Of a stretch of 64,000 nucleotides of DNA, positions 49,734 to 58,047 are shown piece after piece (positions within the stretch are counted from its first letter, which is position 1; each line of letters opens with the position of its first letter). The notes under the pieces were generated by a model that worked only from the letters and a program-made list of their open reading frames with translations, had not been told where the DNA came from and did not search any database. The position numbers and the translations under genes are program-made. This DNA comes from Nibrella saemangeumensis (GTDB lineage: Bacteria > Bacteroidota > Bacteroidia > Cytophagales > Spirosomataceae), in contig NZ_BAABHD010000084.1 of NCBI RefSeq assembly GCF_039541915.1, forward strand, positions 705,553 to 769,552. Reading direction: 5' to 3'.

Positions 49734-52109
49734 TTACTTCTTGCCACTGAGCTGATACTGCACGCCCAGCGTGATCGTTCTCGGCGCGGCTGGCGTGAAG
49801 GTGGTGCGGTCGGTCGGGTTATTGCACCGGCTGGCGACATTGGCGTATAGTTCGTTAGTCAGGTTGAGCACGTTGGCAAATACTTCCAGTCCCTTCCACT
49901 CGTAGCCGGCGCGGACATTCAACACGCTGACACCCTTGGCACCAAACGCACCCCGGTCTTCATAACGCACTGTATTTATCTGATTCTGGTACCACGGACT
50001 CATCCGCTGCCATTCCACCGACGACCGCAGGCCTTTGGCCCAGCGGGGCTTGTACGTTACCTCCGTGTTGGCGACCCAGCGCGGAGCCTGGGGCATATCG
50101 TAGCCGCTGACGTTCCGGACGGCATCGGTCTGGCGGTTGCTGATGGCGAAATCGACAAACCGGTGCGTGGCGTTGGTACCGCCGAAGCGGAAGAACCATT
50201 CGGTGGTTGGCTTGTAGGTCAGGCTGTACTCGATGCCCTGGTGCAGGGTCCGGCCGGCGCTCTGGTAGTCAAACGAGTTGTCGGCCTGGCGGATGTTGAG
50301 CAGTTCGTTGCGGCCGGTCATGCGGTACACCGCCCAGTCGATATACACTTTGCGGTCGAGCAGCGAGGCCCAGCCACCCACTTCCATATTATCGAACCGG
50401 GCGGGTTGCAGGTTGTAGTAGAACGGATCGGTACCAGGTAGGGCGGCCGGATTTTTCCGGAACACCGCCGTCAGACCGGGAGGGGAGAAACCCCGGCTGA
50501 GGTTGGCGTACAGACCGCGCCCCCGGCCGAGGTCATACGTCAACCCCAGTTTGGGGGTCAACTGCTGGTACGCCTTCGTGCCGGACGTGTTGTCCAGGAA
50601 ATTGGTGTAGCCGAACGACATCCGGTCGTAACGGGCTCCGAGGGAAACCCGCAGGTTGGTGGCCGGCGCAAAATCATACTGGGTGTACAGGGCCGCGTTG
50701 TGAATTCGGGCATCGTACCGGCTCAGGTACTGATTCGGTGATTCTCGGATCTGGATGTATTGGGCCACCGTTTTTTTATCCGGCCGTAATTTGGCTTCCA
50801 GTTCTGTCTGGTAGGCATAATAGGTAGTCGGCGAATAGTCGAAGGTAGCCCCGGCCAGCAGGCGGCTGTCCATAAGGGCGAAGCGCTGGCTGTGCTGCGC
50901 AATAACACCGTAGCTGTAGAAGCGGTTGTCGTTGATTTCGCCCGTAGCGGTGGTCGCCCCCGATTTCCAGCGGATAGCGTAGTTAGGATTCTGTTTGATG
51001 CTGTTGTCGCGGTAGAATACTGTCACAAAGCTCTCGCTGTTTTCCGACCAGCTATGTTCCAGCGTCAGCCGGGAGCGCAGGGCATACACCTTGCGGTAGG
51101 TAAAGTCGGTGGTGCTGGTGTACTGCCGGTTGTAGAACGCTACGCTGTCGACGTTGCCGCCGGTCTGCGAGTCGTAGTTGTTGTACGCCAGGGTACCGAT
51201 CAGCCGGGTATGGTCACTCAGTGCGTAATCGGCGCGGCCGTTGAACGATACCTTATCGAAATCGCTGCGGGTCTGCCAGCTATTGCGCTGCCGGGCCAGA
51301 AAACCGCCGGCATAAACGCCCAGTCGCTTGGTGACCATACCCCCCGTGCCGAATTGCACGCGCTTGTAGCCCCACTGGTCGCCCTGCACACCCAGGCGAA
51401 ACACCGGTACGGCGGTCGGCTTGTGGGTAATGAGATTGATGGCTCCGCCCACCGCTTCGGGCCCGTACAGTGACGATGCGGGGCCTTTGACTACCTCAAT
51501 GGAGCTGACGGCCAGTACGTTCATTTCAATCAACGCATTGTGGTTGAACACACCCATCGGTCGCACCGGCACCCCGTCTTCCAGATACAGGTAATAGGCA
51601 TTGGTGCCGAACGGCTGGCGTATGCCCATGGTGTGCTGCTCGTTGCCGAGGTTCGCCATGACCACGCCCGGCGTTTTGTTGATCACCTCGTAGAGGTTGG
51701 TCGGCTTGGTATCCTGGATTAAGGTGGGTGATAGCCTGGCTATAGCAACCGGCGCTTCGGTGCGCGACTGGGCCTCGCGGCTGGCGGTGACCACAATGGT
51801 TTGCAGGTCTTCTACTTTGGGTTGCAGGGAAACCGTGAGTTTGCTATCGGCCGCGTTCACCGTCTGTTCGGCATAGCCGATGCTGCTCACCTGGAAACAC
51901 TGGCAGGCATTGGCGCACTGCATCTGGAACTCGCCCAAGGCGTTGGTGGTGGTGCCGGTGGTGGTACCGGGAACCCGAACCACCGCACCCGCCAGCGGTT
52001 CTTTGGTCTGGGCATCAAGTACTTTACCCTGGTAATGTATCTGCTGAGCCATAGCTGGTCCGGCAAGGCAGAGCCCGGCCACCAGTACGGCGTAGTAAAA
52101 CGCTTTCAT
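49734..52109 (-). CDS. TonB-dependent outer-membrane receptor
   Basis: A 791-residue receptor with signal peptide (to AMAQQ), an N-terminal CarboxypepD_reg-like domain (about 25-100), a plug (about 110-230; TEAPVAIARLSPTLIQDTKP, IEVVKGPASSLYGPEAVGGA, INLITHKPTA) and a C-terminal beta-barrel. The N-terminal domain has a Cys cluster (CANACQCFQV). Neighbours are a small Cys-rich protein upstream and an Asp-box protein with SACQCC downstream, so a metal cargo, possibly copper, is inferred; substrate is not demonstrable. In denitrifiers a TonB receptor (NosA/OprC type) supplies copper for NosZ, which is encoded 6 kb away. Confidence 0.92.
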   Translation of the reverse strand: MKAFYYAVLVAGLCLAGPAMAQQIHYQGKVLDAQTKEPLAGAVVRVPGTTTGTTTNALGEFQMQCANACQCFQVSSIGYAEQTVNAADSKLTVSLQPKVEDLQTIVVTASREAQSRTEAPVAIARLSPTLIQDTKPTNLYEVINKTPGVVMANLGNEQHTMGIRQPFGTNAYYLYLEDGVPVRPMGVFNHNALIEMNVLAVSSIEVVKGPASSLYGPEAVGGAINLITHKPTAVPVFRLGVQGDQWGYKRVQFGTGGMVTKRLGVYAGGFLARQRNSWQTRSDFDKVSFNGRADYALSDHTRLIGTLAYNNYDSQTGGNVDSVAFYNRQYTSTTDFTYRKVYALRSRLTLEHSWSENSESFVTVFYRDNSIKQNPNYAIRWKSGATTATGEINDNRFYSYGVIAQHSQRFALMDSRLLAGATFDYSPTTYYAYQTELEAKLRPDKKTVAQYIQIRESPNQYLSRYDARIHNAALYTQYDFAPATNLRVSLGARYDRMSFGYTNFLDNTSGTKAYQQLTPKLGLTYDLGRGRGLYANLSRGFSPPGLTAVFRKNPAALPGTDPFYYNLQPARFDNMEVGGWASLLDRKVYIDWAVYRMTGRNELLNIRQADNSFDYQSAGRTLHQGIEYSLTYKPTTEWFFRFGGTNATHRFVDFAISNRQTDAVRNVSGYDMPQAPRWVANTEVTYKPRWAKGLRSSVEWQRMSPWYQNQINTVRYEDRGAFGAKGVSVLNVRAGYEWKGLEVFANVLNLTNELYANVASRCNNPTDRTTFTPAAPRTITLGVQYQLSGKK

Positions 52110-52229
52110 GGTAGAATGATTTAAAAGAGGAAGTAAGTTGAACTGCCCGCTAAACAGGCATTATTCGGGAGTACACCATCTGGTGGTTGACCGGGACGGG
52201 CAACCGTACAGAGTGTACGGCGGAGAGCG

Positions 52230-52607
52230 TTAACTACAAGGCGGGTGAAAGAAGTCGAATGACGGATCGGCATACGCCCGGCTACTGTAGACGGGAAAGG
52301 CGGTGGCGATCCAGATGGTACTAACGGAGGCAAATGAAAAGTCGGCGGTGATGGGCGGGGTAAAAGGCACCACTTCCAGCAGTTGCTGCCACTGAGCCAG
52401 GTCTCTGGCGGCCCGTTCGTCGGCAGCTTTCAGCTTTTTGGCCAGGACGCATTGTCCATCGCAATGGAGTTGCGGCCGTGAGCGGTTTTCGCAGAGCGTG
52501 CGGGCGATGTACGGTTGATTAATGCTGAACCAGGCCAGTATGATCCACTTCCCGCTGTTTTGCATCAGCAGCAGGCTAAGCAGAAAATAGACGATGACCT
52601 TTTTCAT
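52230..52607 (-). CDS. Small Cys-rich protein upstream of the TonB receptor
   Basis: A 125-residue protein with an N-terminal hydrophobic segment (MKKVIVYFLLSLLLMQNSG), compatible with a signal peptide or membrane anchor. It contains YIARTLCENRSRPQLHCDGQ then CVLAKKLK, a C-x9-HC-x3-C pattern suggestive of metal or redox chemistry. Such small proteins are found next to metal-related TonB receptors in Bacteroidota, but I do not know a named family. It lies 120 bases upstream of the receptor gene on the same strand. Confidence 0.6.
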   Translation of the reverse strand: MKKVIVYFLLSLLLMQNSGKWIILAWFSINQPYIARTLCENRSRPQLHCDGQCVLAKKLKAADERAARDLAQWQQLLEVVPFTPPITADFSFASVSTIWIATAFPVYSSRAYADPSFDFFHPPCS

Positions 52608-52893
52608 GAGTATCAGCTAATTGCAGCGTAAAGGTAATGCCTACTCAACAGGCAGGGTAAACCCAAATCTATGTATCGACATTTACTGCCTTTGAACCGG
52701 CAGGAAGTACCGGTTAACGGGGGTAAAGGTAGCAGGGGAAATTAGCCTGATAACTGACGATAATCAGATAAAAAACTCTTTTTTGTCACCCTTCCCCAAT
52801 TTCTACCATCCATCCCAAATCCCTTGAGCAGACCTTCGTTACATTCTATCTTGCCAGCCAGTCATTTAGCCATACCTTCAAGCCTGTACCGCC

Positions 52894-54063
52894 ATGTTCA
52901 AGTTTAGAACGAAATCTGCTGAGGAGCCGAAACGCATTAAAAAATCTCCGCTTCGGGAGTGGTTCGATTCCATCCTGTTTGCCGTTGTGGCCGCCACCCT
53001 GATCCGCTGGCTGACGGTGGAAGCCTTCGCCATCCCCACACCGTCGATGGAAAACAGCCTGTTGGTCGGCGATTTTTTGTTCGTGAGTAAACTGCATTAC
53101 GGCAGCCGGACGCCCAGCACCCTGTTGCAGGTGCCGCTCACCCACCAGAAACTCTGGGGCACTAACCTTCCATCGTACAGTTCGGCCATCCAGTTGCCTT
53201 TTTTCCGGCTACCCGGTTTTACGCACGTAAAAAATGGCGATGTGGTGGTATTCAATCTTCCGCCCCAGAAGCCGGGCGAACCGGCTTATCCCGTTGATAT
53301 CAAGACATATTATGTAAAACGGTGTATCGGTATACCGGGCGATGTGGTGACCATGCGCCGGGAGCAGGTTTATGTCAACGGCAAACCGGTTGCGTCTCCT
53401 CGTCGGGCTCAAACTACCTATTTTGTCAAAACCGCCGAAGTGCTGAACGGCCGCTTTTTCCGCCGGTACGGCATCGTCAATGATTTTGCGTCGGCAGAAG
53501 GGCCCTTCATCAACTGGGAACCTATAGAATGGTATAACGATTCACTGAAAACAACCCAATTGGTGGGTTACCGGGTCAACACCACGCAGGAGACAGTTGC
53601 GAAGCTGAAGGAACTGGACTGGGTAAACGGCATCGAACCGATGACCGACGCTCCGGGAAACACGGAGCAGGGGCATTATGGTAGTTCAGTATACAACTGG
53701 AACCGGGATAACTTTGGTCCGCTTACCGTTCCGAAAAAAGGGGTGACCATACCGATTAATCAGCAAACGATTGCGGTATACGGACCGGTGATTCAACGCT
53801 ACGAGGGAAATCAGAATGTAACGGTAACACCAACCACCATCCACATCAACGGACAGCCAGTTACCTCGTATTCCTTCAAACAGAACTATTACTTCATGAT
53901 GGGGGATAACCGGCATAACTCCGAAGACTCCCGCTACTGGGGATTTGTGCCGGACGATCACGTAGTGGGTAAGGCCATTTTTGTCTGGATGTCGGTAGAT
54001 CCGGTACCGGCCGACATCTGGCATAAGGTCCGCTGGAACCGATTGTTCCGGCTGGTCGAGTAG
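52894..54063 (+). CDS. lepB: Signal peptidase I
   Basis: Removes signal peptides at the inner membrane. The 389-residue protein has one N-terminal transmembrane helix (about 25-42, SILFAVVAATLIRWLTVE), the catalytic serine motif IPTPSMENSLLVGD (Ser51) and the general-base lysine in YYVKRCIGIPGD (Lys142), followed by a long C-terminal beta domain with FMMGDNRHNSEDSRYWGFVP. The insertion of about 150 residues between the boxes is typical of Bacteroidota LepB. Rightward, converging with a cytochrome c gene. Confidence 0.95.
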   Translation: MFKFRTKSAEEPKRIKKSPLREWFDSILFAVVAATLIRWLTVEAFAIPTPSMENSLLVGDFLFVSKLHYGSRTPSTLLQVPLTHQKLWGTNLPSYSSAIQLPFFRLPGFTHVKNGDVVVFNLPPQKPGEPAYPVDIKTYYVKRCIGIPGDVVTMRREQVYVNGKPVASPRRAQTTYFVKTAEVLNGRFFRRYGIVNDFASAEGPFINWEPIEWYNDSLKTTQLVGYRVNTTQETVAKLKELDWVNGIEPMTDAPGNTEQGHYGSSVYNWNRDNFGPLTVPKKGVTIPINQQTIAVYGPVIQRYEGNQNVTVTPTTIHINGQPVTSYSFKQNYYFMMGDNRHNSEDSRYWGFVPDDHVVGKAIFVWMSVDPVPADIWHKVRWNRLFRLVE

Positions 54064-54075
54064 GAGAGAAGGTCA

Positions 54076-54621
54076 CTACTTCGTTTCCGTGCGTACGTAG
54101 ACAAACCCCTGGGGAGGCTTGGAATTGGGCGGATTGGTGCCCTGGAGCGAGTACACGTAATTGGCGACGGCCTGCTGCTCTTCGTTCGTGAGCATATGTT
54201 TCCAGGCCGTCATGGGAGTGTTGGGAACGCCGTGCCGGATCGTCCGGAAAATGTCTTTCAGGCTGCCGCCATAAATCCAGTATTCGTCGGTCAGGTTGGG
54301 GCCGACTACCCCTTCGCCCTGCGCGCCATGGCAGGTAACGCAGCGGCTGTCGAACAGCTTTTTTCCATGGGTGAGTACGGCCGCATCCTGCTGGAGGAGC
54401 TTTACGGAATCTTCTGTAATGATTCGGGCTGCTGCCTGTCTGCTGAGGTAATCAGCGGCCCATTGATAGGAACCGACCAGCCCATAGGCCATTAGGAGGT
54501 AAATAGTCAGACGCTGCCAGGACTTTTGCGGTCGCCATTTCCGGTCAACATAGACCGCTAAGCCGATAAAAAGCGGAGGCAGTACAACGAACAGTACGTA
54601 TTGAGGCAGATCAGGGTTCAT
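54076..54621 (-). CDS. Membrane-anchored cytochrome c
   Basis: A 181-residue protein with two N-terminal hydrophobic helices (VLFVVLPPLFIGLAVYV and LTIYLLMAYGLVGSYQW) and one c-type heme domain: CVTCHGAQGEGVVGPNLTDE binds heme, and a Met ligand is likely in NTPMTAWKHML. The heme domain resembles that of FixP/CcoP subunits. ATG 54621 is chosen; it overlaps the end of the preceding 12-TM protein by 11 bases, so the two are translationally coupled. Electron donor to the membrane partner is the obvious role. Confidence 0.85.
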   Translation of the reverse strand: MNPDLPQYVLFVVLPPLFIGLAVYVDRKWRPQKSWQRLTIYLLMAYGLVGSYQWAADYLSRQAAARIITEDSVKLLQQDAAVLTHGKKLFDSRCVTCHGAQGEGVVGPNLTDEYWIYGGSLKDIFRTIRHGVPNTPMTAWKHMLTNEEQQAVANYVYSLQGTNPPNSKPPQGFVYVRTETK

Positions 54622-55945
54622 AGGAAACGGCGGCAGGGGCGTTGAGCCGGGAAGTAACCAATTGTTTGCCGAAAAGAATACAGACACTTAGCCACAGGCC
54701 AACGGATGCAGCCAGTGCCCACTCGGCAAAGTAGGGCAGGTACGAACCGGCGAAACGGCTCAGCACAAATTCGGTAACGAGGATCAGCTCCGACAGGGTG
54801 AAGAACACCAGAAACGCCCAGAGTCCGGCGGAGGATGCGTTCAGCCAGCGCTCATGCAGGGCTTTGCTCAGCAGAAACAGGCTGATAACGCCGATAAAGA
54901 CCAAATGCAAATAGGCAATTACTACGTGCCGCTGCTGGTACGTCCACTGCACCACATAGGGGAATACCGAGGCCGCCTGCAAGCTTATTTTAAGCACAAA
55001 GCCGGCCCAGGCCAGTACCGCTAACCGCCACGCCCAGCCACGCAGGCGCTGGCTCAGCACCTGCCGGTGCTGCCACAACCACCCCGCCAGCCAGCCACCC
55101 GCAGCCAGTTGCAGCAGTGCCGATACCGCACCGACCAGCCACACCCAGCCCGGCGGCTGCGCCCACAAAGCCGATAAGCTAAACGAACCAAAACAGGAAA
55201 TCACCAGCGCAGCCAGCACCCGCTGTCCTGTTTTTGGCGAGGGTATCAGCTTCCATTGTTCCAGCCACCGCACCACTAATGCCAGACAGCCGAAAATGAA
55301 CCAGCCGTTGTACAGGAAATGCAGGTAATAATAAATGGACAGGTTATACCAGACACTCGCTTCCAGATGCTTCGCCTTCAGGTATCCTAATCCATACGGT
55401 CCCAGGGTCGAAATCGCTAAAAAGAATAATCCCCAGCGTAAAAATCGGGCCGCCAACGCACCACCAGACGAGCCGTCGTGCCGTTTAAAGCCGTTAACCA
55501 TCACCCACACCATTCCGTACGACAAAAACACGTGCAGCGTCGAAAACGCAATCGACCCGGCGGCATACCCCTGCATCGGAAAAAACACCAGCATACCCAC
55601 CATCGACACCTGAAAGCCAAGCCAGAGCAGCTTATATACCGGAAAGCGGTTGACCGAAAAAAAGGTAGTAACCAACGCGGTGAAGAGCGCATTGAACGCC
55701 CAGCCCAGCAGCACCACATGCGAGTGCGTATGCAGCAGATATGGGTAAACCAGGCCCGGTACCGGCCAGACCATCATGGTCCGCAGCAACACGCCGATAC
55801 TACCGGCTATCCCAAACCAGCCGAGGGCTGTAAGCCATTGCCGGCGGATTGCTCCCGGCCAGTTAAGAATAAATGTTTTATCACTGGACAGCCGCCTGAC
55901 GGCGTTACGTAAATTCACGGTAAGCTTATTTGTCACTACCAACAC
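54611..55945 (-). CDS. 12-TM heme-copper-oxidase-like membrane protein
   Basis: A 444-residue polytopic protein, about twelve helices. Histidines sit in helices at LLHTHSHVVLLGWAFNAL, IYYYLHFLYNGWFIFG and QQRHVVIAYLHLVFIG. The first recalls the low-spin heme helix of cbb3/NOR subunits, but the H-x-H and HH patterns of a canonical CuB site are absent, so it could equally be NnrS-like or an electron-transfer quinol/cytochrome module. It overlaps the Rrf2 regulator gene by 20 bases upstream and the cytochrome c gene downstream. Which reaction it catalyses is open; context (Rrf2, Ric, nos) suggests nitrogen oxide handling. Confidence 0.6.
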   Translation of the reverse strand: MLVVTNKLTVNLRNAVRRLSSDKTFILNWPGAIRRQWLTALGWFGIAGSIGVLLRTMMVWPVPGLVYPYLLHTHSHVVLLGWAFNALFTALVTTFFSVNRFPVYKLLWLGFQVSMVGMLVFFPMQGYAAGSIAFSTLHVFLSYGMVWVMVNGFKRHDGSSGGALAARFLRWGLFFLAISTLGPYGLGYLKAKHLEASVWYNLSIYYYLHFLYNGWFIFGCLALVVRWLEQWKLIPSPKTGQRVLAALVISCFGSFSLSALWAQPPGWVWLVGAVSALLQLAAGGWLAGWLWQHRQVLSQRLRGWAWRLAVLAWAGFVLKISLQAASVFPYVVQWTYQQRHVVIAYLHLVFIGVISLFLLSKALHERWLNASSAGLWAFLVFFTLSELILVTEFVLSRFAGSYLPYFAEWALAASVGLWLSVCILFGKQLVTSRLNAPAAVSYEP

Positions 55946-56399
55946 CAGTTTGCCGGCGGCTACGAGGCTCCCGGTTCAGCACCGCCAGTCCATTCTCCAC
56001 ATCTGCAGCCAGATTCCGGATGGTACGGGTTTGCAGCGTTTCGTATACCGTATCCCGATACGTAACTACTTCATGGTGCAGCGGGCAGGGATGCTCACCG
56101 TTGCAGTCGGGGAGACCCAGCACACATTTATGGAACGCACTCAGGCCGTCGATGGCGTCGACTACCTCAACAATGGGCGTATCCAGCGTATCTTCATTAG
56201 TATAAAAACCGCCATGCGGACCTTTGGTCGAGCTGAGAATATCCCGCCGGACCAGGTTCTGCATTATTTTGCCCATAAAATGCTGAGGTACCTTCAACGC
56301 ATCCGCTAGCTCCGGAATGCCAATTTTGTGGTCTTCGGAACCCTTCAGGGCTACGTATATAATACCGCGGATGGCGTACCCGCACGCTTTTGACAACAT
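55926..56399 (-). CDS. Rrf2-family regulator with three-cysteine motif
   Basis: A 157-residue winged-helix regulator: MLSKACGYAIRGIIYVALKG, IPELADALKVPQHFMGKIMQ (recognition helix) and LVRRDILSSTKGPHGGFYTN are the Rrf2 core. Cysteines spaced C-x6-C-x5-C (KCVLGLPDCNGEHPCPLHH) resemble the Fe-S ligand set of NsrR/IscR. An NO-sensing role (NsrR type) is inferred from the Ric and nos neighbours. Its frame overlaps the start of the 12-TM gene by 20 bases. DNA-binding sites were searched in the ric/nos intergenic region. Confidence 0.85.
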   Translation of the reverse strand: MLSKACGYAIRGIIYVALKGSEDHKIGIPELADALKVPQHFMGKIMQNLVRRDILSSTKGPHGGFYTNEDTLDTPIVEVVDAIDGLSAFHKCVLGLPDCNGEHPCPLHHEVVTYRDTVYETLQTRTIRNLAADVENGLAVLNREPRSRRQTGVGSDK

Positions 56400-56422
56400 G
56401 TCTTTGTTGGGTCAGGTTTCAA

Positions 56423-56475
56423 TTTTTTGTCATCCCTCGGCACCGGCAGCCCGGCTGCGTCGGGATGACAAAAAA
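56423..56475. repeat. Inverted-repeat element with half copy beyond nosY
   Basis: TTTTTTGTCATCCC (56423-56436) pairs with GGGATGACAAAAAA (56462-56475), enclosing a GC-rich inner hairpin GCAGC-CCG-GCTGC. T at the 5' side and A at the 3' side mean it is not a classic terminator on either strand. Its first 23 bases from 56425 recur at 63886-63908 with two mismatches. Confidence 0.5.
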
Positions 56476-56483
56476 CGGAACAA

Positions 56484-57227
56484 TTAATTCAAAGCGAGTT
56501 CCTGCTCCAAAGTTAGCGCTTTTGGAAACAGCAGGTTGTTTTCGAGGTGAATGTGCTGCATCAGATCCGTTTCCAGCTCCTCCAGTTTGGCGTACAGCAA
56601 CCGGTGCGTGTTGCAGGCGTTGATCGGTGGGGTGTAGTCGCTGGTCAGCTCCCGCAGTTTGAAGAGCAGGGTGCCGGCGGCATCGTGTTCGGCTTCCATC
56701 ACGTGAATCGGCATTTGGAGGGAGCCAATCTGCGTAACCGGTATACTGGTGTTGACACGCTCTGCCTGCACCAGTTGCCGGATAAACGGAAAGACCACCC
56801 GCTCTTCTTTTTCCAGATGCGGGATGAGTTCGGCCTTCAGGGCTTCGTAGGTGTCCCAGATTAACAGCACTTCCGGAAAACGCTCCCCATGCTTACTGGC
56901 TACCTTATACGCCAGTTGTTCAATGAAAGGCAGGTTCTCGTACAGATACCCGTGGTGTACATTAACGATGTAGTCGGCCAGGAAAACGGGCGACCAGCGG
57001 TCGAATTGCTCCGACGGCAGCCGCTTTCCTGTAGGCAGGTGCCCCAGTTTCTCGATAACCTCCTGAACCGGAACGCCGGCGCGCTGACTGGCCTCTGCCA
57101 GGGTACGCTTGCCGTTGCAGCAGAAGTCAATGCCCAGGCGTTTGAAAATTTCAGCGGTGCGGATGTCTTGCGCAACTATTTCGCCGACCGTGGTTGCGTC
57201 TGAATCGAAGTTGTTGATAGTAAGCAT
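56484..57227 (-). CDS. ric: Iron-sulfur cluster repair di-iron protein
   Basis: Repairs Fe-S clusters damaged by nitric oxide or peroxide (RIC/YtfE/ScdA family). The 247-residue protein begins with an ScdA_N domain including TAEIFKRLGIDFCCNGKRTL (with a Cys pair), then a hemerythrin-like di-iron helical bundle with His and Glu ligands in IVNVHHGYLYENL, LIPHLEKEERVVFPF, MEAEHDAAGTLL and MQHIHLENNLLFP. Length is typical. Leftward, divergent from the nos operon; a candidate shared control region lies between. Confidence 0.93.
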   Translation of the reverse strand: MLTINNFDSDATTVGEIVAQDIRTAEIFKRLGIDFCCNGKRTLAEASQRAGVPVQEVIEKLGHLPTGKRLPSEQFDRWSPVFLADYIVNVHHGYLYENLPFIEQLAYKVASKHGERFPEVLLIWDTYEALKAELIPHLEKEERVVFPFIRQLVQAERVNTSIPVTQIGSLQMPIHVMEAEHDAAGTLLFKLRELTSDYTPPINACNTHRLLYAKLEELETDLMQHIHLENNLLFPKALTLEQELALN

Positions 57228-57336
57228 TTTAATGATTAGTTAGTGCTGTATACTCTTTCTGGAAAAGGGCTTTTTTCAGCGCCTGTTGAATGGCTATGCT
57301 GCCCTCTTCTAAAAATCAGATATAAAGGTAAACTAG

Positions 57337-57434
57337 TCTTTTATTCCGAAAACTGACAAAGAATAGGTGCCTGGATGATTTCCATCATTCGTCCAGCACT
57401 TTTCATGCAATTATTTTGCCACCGGAATAAAAGA
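57337..57434. promoter_or_regulatory. Divergent ric/nos control region with mirrored motifs
   Basis: CGGAATAAAAGA occurs twice in mirror orientation: reverse strand at 57348-57337 and forward strand at 57423-57434. On each side the motif is followed after 8-9 bases by a similar block (reverse TACCTTTAT, with TACCTTTA at 57330-57323; forward TATCCTTTAT starting near 57441), a plausible -7. In the centre, ATGAT-TTCC-ATCAT (57375-57388) resembles an FNR/DNR-type site. The intergenic region is 57228-57545, 318 bases. Confidence 0.5.
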
Positions 57435-57545
57435 TAAAAATATCCTTTATTTCAAAGAGAAGAGTCTTTAGCCTACTAAAACAATAGAGAATTGAGTATG
57501 ATAATACATGGAATTAATTTACTGCAACCCCCAAACAACTAGACC

Positions 57546-58013
57546 ATGAGAAAGCAAATTTTGGCAATTGCGCTACTGGCGCTGTCGGTTACCTGGTACG
57601 GATGTTCATCCGATGGTGCAAAACAACGGTCTGAAGAAACCCCAACTGACCCGGTCGAGGCTACCAACCAACAGGAAGTTCACGGTGACATGATTACAGA
57701 AGTAAAACTAACCACTCCACTGGATCAGGCCATGGTCAAGCAGGGGCAGGAGATTTATGATGTGAAGTGTGGATCGTGTCATAAACTTGACGAAACACGG
57801 ATTGTAGGCCCCGGCTGGAAGGGGATCACGCAACGGCGGGAACCGGCCTGGATCATGAACATGATTACGAACGTAGACATGATGCTGGCCAATGACGCAG
57901 AAGCACAGAAGCTACTCGAACAGTGTCTGGTCCGGATGCCCAATCAGAACATAACCGAACCCGAAGCCCGCTCGGTGTTGGAATTTATGCGCCAGAACGA
58001 TGGCGTAAAATAA
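57546..58013 (+). CDS. Lipoprotein cytochrome c, first gene of the nos operon
   Basis: A 155-residue lipoprotein: signal MRKQILAIALLALSVTWYGC with a lipobox cysteine, then a mono-heme class I cytochrome c with CGSCHKLDE and a Met ligand near QCLVRMPNQN. Located 34 bases upstream of nosZ, it is the presumed electron donor to NosZ, comparable to the cytochromes (nosC-type) of clade II operons. The name nosC is not given because the family is diverse. Its promoter region is shared with ric. Confidence 0.88.
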   Translation: MRKQILAIALLALSVTWYGCSSDGAKQRSEETPTDPVEATNQQEVHGDMITEVKLTTPLDQAMVKQGQEIYDVKCGSCHKLDETRIVGPGWKGITQRREPAWIMNMITNVDMMLANDAEAQKLLEQCLVRMPNQNITEPEARSVLEFMRQNDGVK

Positions 58014-58047
58014 ACTACTCTTACCAACTGTACTAACCTCTATCATT

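Noticed and set aside
56423..56475. Intrinsic terminator for ric
   Set aside because: The hairpin has T at its 5' arm and A at its 3' arm on both strands, the opposite of a U-tract terminator, and a partial copy exists elsewhere, so it is listed as a repeat element.
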